Source: Xiphophorus maculatus
Lineage: Eukaryota > Chordata > Actinopteri > Cyprinodontiformes > Poeciliidae
Assembly: GCF_002775205.1 (NCBI RefSeq)
Contig: NC_036461.1
Span: forward strand, 20,308,015-20,372,014
Direction of reading: 5' to 3'
DNA: 64,000 bases
Made by a program: the position numbers and the translations under genes. Positions 47,457 to 64,000 of the stretch are shown here, piece after piece. Below the pieces are notes generated by a model. That model was not told the DNA's origin, did no database searches, and was given only the letters and a program-made list of their open reading frames with translations. Position 1 is the stretch's first letter, and every line of letters begins with the position of its first letter.

Positions 47457-47758
47457 CCTCTTCTCGCTACGAGCAGAAGTCCCGACTGGTTTCTCTCTTT
47501 TGCCTGCCGTTCTGGAGCTTAGCTTAACTGTCCATAGATACGAGTGCGAACTCGATCGCCGGGCGCTTTGTACCAGACTGGTAGTCTATATCGGGAGAAA
47601 ACTAGCGTTCAGTCTGTTGCAAAACAGCACTGTTATCTGTGAATAACTGTGCGGAGTAGAAATACGCTTCACTGTTTTTCACTGGAGTAGCAATACTCCA
47701 TTGGTAGCAATACCGGCAGAAGTAGCGATACTTCACAGAAATCGTTCCTGCAGTTAGC

Positions 47759-49063
47759 ATGGACGCCGGAAAGGCAGACGCTAAAGCGGACGAAAATCCA
47801 CGTGCTTGCCCGTGTGGAAATAAAATTTCGAGTTGGGACACTCACCAAATGTGTGTGTCGTGTCTCGGCTTAAGGCATGCCCAAGCAGCCCTCGAGTCAT
47901 CGGAGGAATGCTCTCATTGTAGCCGGCTCTCACTCAAGGTGCTGCGTCGCCGTCTGGCCCGTCAATTGACACTGTCCGGAGGCGACCCCATCCTGGCTTC
48001 TGCTGCAGCTAGCCAAGAAACGGCGGCTCAAGGACTGACACCGGTCCCTGATGCAGAACCAGGACCAAGCTGGGGCGATATGCTTGACGCTGTTAACCCG
48101 TTGCCACTGGATGTGAGCGGCCATAGCTTCACAGCTTACCCGCTCGATTACCCCATGGCAGGTGACGACGGAGGCTCGGATGCAGATTCTGAGCTTCTCA
48201 TCACCGACGAAGAAGAAGATGATGAACCGTCTCTTGTGCTCCGAGGTCGGGTCGCAAGACCTACACCTTCGGGCGTCAGCCAGGCCGGTGATGGTGACTC
48301 TTCTTCGTCTGCCTTGGATGTGGACCTGCATGACGTGTGTAAACGCGCCGCAGCAAAACTTCATATCCAGTGGCCCGAAGTTCAGGCTGAAGCAGCAAGA
48401 TCACGTTTCGACGGCAAAAAGCTGCCAAAAGCCAAGAGAACGGGAAAGCAGTTCCTGCCTTTCTTCCCTGAGTTGCTGGAGGAATTTTCAGTTTCCTGGC
48501 GCAACAAACCGTACAGGGAGAAGCACCCAGTGGCAGGTGGCTCGGTTCTAGACTGCGAGGGAATGGACGACCACGGTCTCCGCCAAATGCCTCGAGTCGA
48601 ACCAGTGGTGGCAGCGCACCTTCACCCGAAAACGTCTATGTCTTCGGGTGGGTTGGCTCCATCCCTCCCTTCAGCAGCGGACCGCTTCCAATCAAACCTG
48701 ACGGAGAAATCCTACAAGGCGGCCGCTCTATCAGTTCGCGCCATGAACGCTTCTTCCATGCTGATGGCGTATCAGGCGGAGCTGGAGGAGGAGATGACTG
48801 CATCACCGGACGCTACACTGTGGGAAGAAGTGTGTATCATCACTGATCACTGTCTCCAGCTCCATAAGGTAGCGATCCAGGCTATGGGGAGAACTATGGG
48901 GCTCATGGTTCTACAGGAAAGAGCTAGATGGTTAAACTTAACCACGCTTTCCACCAGGGAAAAGGAGGACCTCCTCGATACCCCCATCACCCCGCAGGGC
49001 CTGTTTGGTGCAGCTGTTACATCTATGCAAAAGAGGTGTGAGGACAAAAAAAAGGGACGATGA
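47759..49063 (+). CDS. DIRS Gag-like protein, frame broken near the C-terminus
   Basis: A 434-codon frame starting MDAGKADAKADENP. A cysteine/histidine cluster follows at about residues 18-58 (CPCG, HQMCVSCLG, CSHC), as at the N-terminus of many vertebrate DIRS Gag-like proteins, then an acidic linker and a helical domain (about 300-400). The frame runs into TGA just after an A8 run (49046-49053). Sequence typical of the family's continuing C-terminus (EALKLCLPRR, then a Pro/Lys-rich tail) resumes one frame over and stays open to 49331. The family normally encodes this as one protein, so a one-base insertion, a sequence error in the A-run or a frameshift event is likely. Function: presumed particle or nucleic-acid-binding protein. 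Confidence 0.8.
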   Translation: MDAGKADAKADENPRACPCGNKISSWDTHQMCVSCLGLRHAQAALESSEECSHCSRLSLKVLRRRLARQLTLSGGDPILASAAASQETAAQGLTPVPDAEPGPSWGDMLDAVNPLPLDVSGHSFTAYPLDYPMAGDDGGSDADSELLITDEEEDDEPSLVLRGRVARPTPSGVSQAGDGDSSSSALDVDLHDVCKRAAAKLHIQWPEVQAEAARSRFDGKKLPKAKRTGKQFLPFFPELLEEFSVSWRNKPYREKHPVAGGSVLDCEGMDDHGLRQMPRVEPVVAAHLHPKTSMSSGGLAPSLPSAADRFQSNLTEKSYKAAALSVRAMNASSMLMAYQAELEEEMTASPDATLWEEVCIITDHCLQLHKVAIQAMGRTMGLMVLQERARWLNLTTLSTREKEDLLDTPITPQGLFGAAVTSMQKRCEDKKKGR

Positions 49064-49243
49064 GGCTTTAAAGCTGTGTCTCCCAAGACGGGCGCCGGTG
49101 CACGCAGCCACCGGCCCCACGTCCCAGCGCCAAACCTTTGCCCAGGCTGCGGCGCGTTTGCCTCCCACTTTCAGAATCCCTAAATTGCCGAAGACCCAGA
49201 CGGCCGCTAACCCTCCTCCGAAAGGCGCTGCTGCTAAGGGCTC

Positions 49244-51659
49244 GTGGCCGAAGAAACCCGAAGCCGCCCGCTCGGATCAGCCGCCACCCGGGTCCACCCA
49301 GACGGTGAGGAGGAGGAAGCGTTTGGCCTGACAGCTTTTTGGAAGTCAGAGAGCGAGCTGGACTCGCCCTCAGACGCGGCTCCGTTACCGAGCCCTTCCA
49401 TAAAGTTCAGCAAAGTTCGGCGCACAAACGAGGGGATGTTCGAGCCCGCTCAGCGCGCACGAAACGGGAACCGTGTTCAGTTCGGGATGTCCCGCGTTGG
49501 ACCCAGTTCATGTCCCACAAGCACTGTTTTATGTCACAGAACATTAAACTTTCACAAGCTGCCGCATCCAGGCAAAACGCCGAGGGCGCAGCTAAAAATG
49601 TTGCAAAACAAACAAATACCAATAAGAGGGGAGATGGTTTGTCGCTCCCTGATAGGTGCACAGCCTCTCCCCCCCATAAGCAGACGCTTGACCGAGGGAA
49701 ACCCTTGCGCATGCGCGATGCGAGACGAGAAGTCTTGCAAGCCAGCGCCACAAGAGGGCGGTATTACCCCATGCAACACAAACTGGCCCGTCAGCCCGCT
49801 GTCACTGAGACCGATAAAATGGGCAAACTGCACAAACTCAGAGTGGGTTTTAAGAACAATAAACCGTGGATACCGGCTGCAATTCGCTCTGCCGCCTCCA
49901 CAGTTCAGGGGAGTGATTCAATCGCAGGCCAGTGGCTCCGCAGCTTTTTTCCTACAAGAGGAAATATCCTCTCTATTGGAGAAAAGAGCGATACAATTAA
50001 TCCCTCAGGAAAAATGCCAAGCAGGTTTTTACTCCAGATATTTCCTGGTCCCAAAGAAAGGTGGTCGAGGGATGCGTGCAATCTTAGACCTTCGGGCTCT
50101 AAACAGACATCTGAGAAAATACAAGTTCAGAATGCTGACACACGCTTCCCTCTTACGTTTCCTGCGCCCAGGCGATTGGTTCACATCAATCGATCTGAAG
50201 GATGCGTATTTTCACATTCCAATTTATCCACCACACAGGAAATATCTAAGATTTGCATTTCAGGGGAAATGCTACGAGTATCTCGTTCTCCCATTTGGCC
50301 TCTCCTTGAGCCCAAGGGTGTTTGTGAAATGCACAGAAGCTGCTGTGGCACCACTCAGGCAGCAGGGGGTACGTGTAGCCACGTACATAGACGATTGGTT
50401 GATCGCAGCTCCGTCACAGCGGGAGGCTGCAGATCATACAACATTGCTCTCAAAACACATGCTGGATCTGGGATTCAAAATAAATGTGGAGAAGAGCATC
50501 CTATTTCCCTGTCAAAAAAATCTCTTTTATCGGTCTGTTTCTAGACTCTGCCCAGGCCAGAGTGAAACTCACAGAGGAGAGAGTAAAATCACTTATGAAC
50601 TGCATGTCCCTGTTCCACAAGGGAAATTTTGTGTCTCCCCGTCTGTGCAGACGATTACTGGGTCTAATGGCCTCAGTTTTAGACGTTGTCCCACTAGGCC
50701 GCCTTCATATGAGGGGAGTCCAACGTTGGGTGGCTTCTCAGATGGTGGGCTTACACCCCCCCCACAGAGTAAGGGTCTCAGCCACCTGCAGAGCAGCCCT
50801 ACGTCCCTGGAGAAGTGTACACTTCCTATCTCAGGGTGTTCCCATGGGAACTATACTGAGCAGAAAAGTGGTGACGACAGATGCCTCCCTGTCAGGCTGG
50901 GGGGGGATCTTCGAAGGGAAGTCAGTGAATGGGACATGGGACAGACACATGCGTGTGTTCCATATAAATTATCTGGAACTGCTGGCTGTTCTCCTGACAC
51001 TGAAACATTTCCTCCTTTTCCTAAAGGGTCATCACGTATTAGTTCGGACAGACAACACAACTGTGGTGGCATACATAAACCGACAAGGGGGTCTAAGATC
51101 CCTTCATCTTCATATGCTGGCCCACAAGCTGGTCACTTGGAGCAGCAATCTTTTTCTGTCACTAAGGGCCACTCATATCCCAGGAGTGTTAAACCGGGGA
51201 GCAGACCTTCTCTCCAGGGGAAACCCTCTGTATGCAGAATGGAGACTTCACCCCGAGGTAGTCAGGATGATCTGGCTGCGTTACGGGCAGGCCTCAATAG
51301 ACCTGTTTGCGTCTCGGGAAAACACACAGTGTCCTCTGTTTTTCTCCCTTCACGACCGGGAAGCACCTTTGGGGGTGGATGCTCTCTCCCACCAGTGGCC
51401 TCGAGCTCTCCTGTATGCATTCCCACCTGTAGCCCTCATTTTGCCGACGATAGCCAGAGTTCGAGCCGAAGGCTTGTCAATGATTCTCATTGCACCTCAC
51501 TGGCCATCGAAGCACTGGTTGGCAGAGATAATCCAGCTTCTCCAGGGAGAACCATGGCCTCTACCTCTGCGCCGGGACCTGCTGTCTCAGGCGGGGGGGG
51601 AAATCCTCCACCCCCACCCAGAAAGGCTGGCACTATGGGCCTGGCCTGTGAGTGGTTAA
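49244..51659 (+). pseudogene. DIRS reverse transcriptase / RNase H, one frame change
   Basis: The N-terminal part is in frame with 49244 and carries RT motif A (FTSIDLKDAYFHIP), motif B (LPFGLSLSP) and catalytic YIDD at 50384-50395. At an A7 run (50514-50520) the family-like sequence moves to the frame of 50484 and continues with RNase H: TTDASLSGWGG (Asp at 50880), ELLAVLLTL, RTDNTTVVAYINRQGG and RGADLLSR, all catalytic acidic residues present. The segment after RNase H (SIDLFASRENTQCP..., to the stop at 51657) is the conserved region that some authors relate to a DNA methyltransferase; I make no claim on its activity. One extra base in the A-run explains the break. The original frame happens to stay open to 52699, which creates a misleading 1151-codon ORF. 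Confidence 0.85.
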
Positions 51660-52699
51660 ATTTACACTCTGTAGGCCTCCCACACAATGTTATTGAGACA
51701 ATCCAAAGTGCAAGGGCCCCCACCACCAGGTCTCTGTATGACTGCAAATGGGCCATATTTGAAAAATGGTGTGCAGAAGCACAGGAAATATCCATTCAGT
51801 GCTCTGTAGTTACCATTTTGACTTTCCTGCAGGACCTGCTGGATAAGGGTAAGGTTTTTTCCACCATAAAAGTGTACTTGGCAGCAATCTCAGCTTGCCA
51901 TGTTGGTTTTGGTGGGAAAACCGTGGGACAGCACCCCTTGGTTTGCCAGTTTATGAAGGGAGTTCGTCGTCGGCTTCCTGTCTCTAAACCCCTTGCCCCA
52001 TCGTGGGACCTTCCTCTGGTTCTGGATGCTCTGATGGATGCTCCATTTGAGCCCCTGGGACAGGTGGATTTGAGATTTGTTACTCTGAAGACAGCGCTTT
52101 TACTGGCACTTACTTCGGCTAAGCGGGTGGGTGAGCTCCATGCTTTTTCAGTGAACCCAGCTTGTATCAAATTCTCTGCAGGGAATAGAAGGGTGACCTT
52201 AATTCCTAATCCTGCCTTTTTGCCCAAGGTGTTGGGGTCATGTTCGGCAATAGACTTGGTGTCTTTTAGCCCCCCACCTTTTTCCTCAGCGATGCAGGAG
52301 CGTCTTCATGGACTCTGTCCAGTTCGGGCCCTGCACACTTATATGGATAGGACCAAAATATTGAGGAAAAGTGACCAGCTGTTTGTTTCTTGGGCGAAAG
52401 GTCACCTTGGTAAACCTGTATCAAAACAGCGACTTTCACATTGGATAGTTGCTGCAATTGCTTTAGCTTACACCTCTAAGGGACAGCAGCCGCCTGAGGG
52501 CCTTCGTGCCCACTCTACACGAGGGGTGACCACCTCATGGGCCCTTTTTAGAGGAGTTTCCATCCAGGAGATCTGTGCCGCAGCTAGCTGGGCTTCTCCC
52601 CATACATTTGCTCGGTTTTATAAGCTTGATGTCACAGCTCAACCGCTGGCTCATTCAGTGCTCAGCTTGGCATCAGTGCCACCAAGCACCCATCAATGA
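51554..52699 (+). CDS. DIRS tyrosine recombinase
   Basis: 381 codons from the ATG at 51554, overlapping the end of the RT/RNase H frame by about 105 nt, as is common in DIRS elements. An N-terminal SAM-like core-binding region (TTRSLYDCKWAIFEKWC) is followed by the catalytic domain. Arg is in SAKRVGELH (52124-52126), His-x-x-Arg in HSTRG (52511-52522) and the nucleophile Tyr in FARFYKLD (52619-52621). The catalytic residues are intact and no stop interrupts the frame, so it looks capable of acting. In this family the enzyme integrates a circular DNA intermediate without making target duplications. The start codon is a choice; translation could begin further upstream in the same frame. Confidence 0.87.
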   Translation: MASTSAPGPAVSGGGGNPPPPPRKAGTMGLACEWLNLHSVGLPHNVIETIQSARAPTTRSLYDCKWAIFEKWCAEAQEISIQCSVVTILTFLQDLLDKGKVFSTIKVYLAAISACHVGFGGKTVGQHPLVCQFMKGVRRRLPVSKPLAPSWDLPLVLDALMDAPFEPLGQVDLRFVTLKTALLLALTSAKRVGELHAFSVNPACIKFSAGNRRVTLIPNPAFLPKVLGSCSAIDLVSFSPPPFSSAMQERLHGLCPVRALHTYMDRTKILRKSDQLFVSWAKGHLGKPVSKQRLSHWIVAAIALAYTSKGQQPPEGLRAHSTRGVTTSWALFRGVSIQEICAAASWASPHTFARFYKLDVTAQPLAHSVLSLASVPPSTHQ

Positions 52700-52754
52700 C
52701 TCATATTGTCAGCAGTCGGTCTTGGGTCTGCATCGCAATCCGGGAGTCAGGATT

Positions 52755-52848
52755 TTCCCATAGTGAGACACGAAACGAATGCTATGAAAGAGAACTTTAG
52801 GTTACTTTCGTAACCCCGGTTCTCTGAGTAGCATGAGTGAGTGTCTCA
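52755..52848 (+). repeat. DIRS internal complementary region
   Basis: 52756-52796 is the reverse complement of the left end (47264-47304), and 52795-52848 is the reverse complement of the right end (53056-53109). The two halves overlap by 1-2 nt at C-T (52795-52796). It contains the small hairpin GGTTAC-TTTC-GTAACC (52800-52815). Confidence 0.92.
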
Positions 52849-52895
52849 CCTAGCCACCCTCCTTGCTCATTTGTAGCGAGGAAGAGGGTGTGAGT

Positions 52896-53109
52896 TTTTT
52901 GAATGATCTGTCTGTGCAGGGCCAGTCCTATATATAGGTAGGGGGGTGGGACATGCCCCCTCTCCCTGGCACTGACAGACTTATCCCCAGCCAATCAGGG
53001 CTGGTGGAGTGTAATTGGAGCTTCTGATGAGGTCACGCCCAGGGCGTTCCCATAGTGAGACACTCACTCATGCTACTCAGAGAACCGGGGTTACGAAAGT
53101 AACCTAAAG
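52896..53109 (-). repeat. DIRS right inverted terminal repeat
   Basis: 52896-53061 mirrors the left repeat. The outer part 53062-53109 is unique to this end and is copied in the internal complementary region. It ends CCTAAAG, next to GTT of the flank. Confidence 0.92.
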
Positions 53110-53345
53110 GTTCCAACAGGTTTTCCTCCAGGATTCTCCTGGATATATACTTTGTCAATATTCAAGCGTTAATTCTGGCCACAGCATAACGCTGCCTTCA
53201 CCGTTTATCACCATTATGATGGTGTGTGTAGAGTGATGCGAGGTGTTAGTTTCATAGAGTTTTGCATGCAGGCCAAACATTTAATTCTCCCTGCTTCACC
53301 TTGTTGCACGTTTTCTATGGTAAACTTGAATCTGGACGACTTGTT

Positions 53346-64000
<10,655 letters not shown>

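Larger units (their letters stand above)
47264..53109 (+). mobile_element. DIRS-type tyrosine-recombinase retrotransposon, nearly complete
   Basis: A 5.85-kb element with the full DIRS layout: left inverted terminal repeat, Gag-like ORF, RT/RNase H ORF, overlapping tyrosine recombinase ORF, internal complementary region, right inverted repeat. The inner 166 bp of the two terminal repeats (47291-47456 and 52896-53061) show no difference by eye, indicating a recent insertion. The outer 41 nt of the left end and 54 nt of the right end differ from each other, and both occur inverted in the internal complementary region, as the DIRS circle-replication model requires. There is no long terminal repeat and no target duplication. 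It lies in srp54 intron 1 in the sense orientation. Confidence 0.95.
47140..53345. mobile_element. Old Tc1-like relic, split by the DIRS insertion
   Basis: The left part (47140-47263) reads GGACTTTGACTGGGCCATTC ... CTCTGGCTCCATGTTCAGAG ... AGTCTAATGCAG. The right part (53110-53345) continues GTTCCAACAGGTTTTCCTCC ... CAGCATAACGCTGCC ... GGTGTGTGTAGAGTGATGCG. Together they form the order of a very common fish Tc1-like repeat with no gap, so one relic was interrupted by the DIRS element. Only the flanks belong to this relic; the interior is the younger DIRS element. Confidence 0.65.

Noticed and set aside
47930..48364. 144-codon minus-strand ORF within the DIRS Gag region
   Set aside because: It is a shadow of the Gag frame on the opposite strand with no recognisable motif.
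49244..52699. A single 1151-codon ORF, seemingly one large polyprotein
   Set aside because: Only its first part (RT to about 50510) and last part (recombinase from about 51554) match protein families in this frame. The RNase H region lies in another frame, and the middle of the long frame is nonsense that happens to lack stops.

Overview
The window is nuclear DNA of a ray-finned fish, most likely a percomorph-type teleost. The evidence is split vertebrate genes with GT-AG introns, long (CA)n and (TA)n microsatellites, and a dense load of fish-type transposons (Tc1-like, hAT-like MITEs, R4/Rex6-like and L1-like LINE remnants, and a DIRS-type tyrosine-recombinase retrotransposon). The species cannot be named from the sequence alone.

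Layout. 1-7.4 kb is transposon-rich DNA downstream of tyro3, ending in its probable 3' UTR. 7.4-29.0 kb (minus strand) is tyro3, a TAM-family receptor tyrosine kinase. I could place all 19 coding exons; they sum to 2670 nt (889 aa plus stop) with every junction phase consistent. 29.0-34.1 kb is intergenic and holds a cluster of (TA)n tracts into which three unrelated TA-targeting elements have landed. 34.1-40.1 kb (minus) is lrrc57 (5 coding exons, 238 aa, plus a probable non-coding first exon). Head to head with it, 40.6-44.6 kb (plus) is haus2 (6 coding exons, 223 aa), so the two share a compact bidirectional promoter. 45.8 kb to the right edge (plus) is srp54: 14 coding exons up to residue 474 of about 504, with the last exon(s) beyond the window.

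The most interesting object is a nearly complete DIRS retrotransposon at about 47264-53109 in srp54 intron 1, on the srp54 sense strand. It has 166-bp inverted terminal repeats in which I see no difference, an internal region complementary to both outer ends, a Gag-like ORF, reverse transcriptase/RNase H, and an overlapping tyrosine recombinase ORF with its catalytic residues intact. Gag and RT are each broken by one frame change at an A-run (A8 and A7). The element sits inside an older Tc1-like relic that reads straight across the insertion with no visible target duplication.

The host genes act in different processes: phosphatidylserine/Gas6-protein S signalling (tyro3), an uncharacterised leucine-rich-repeat protein (lrrc57), mitotic spindle augmin (haus2), and co-translational protein targeting (srp54). 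Nothing suggests an operon-like link beyond the shared lrrc57/haus2 promoter. No rRNA gene, tRNA gene or CRISPR array was seen.
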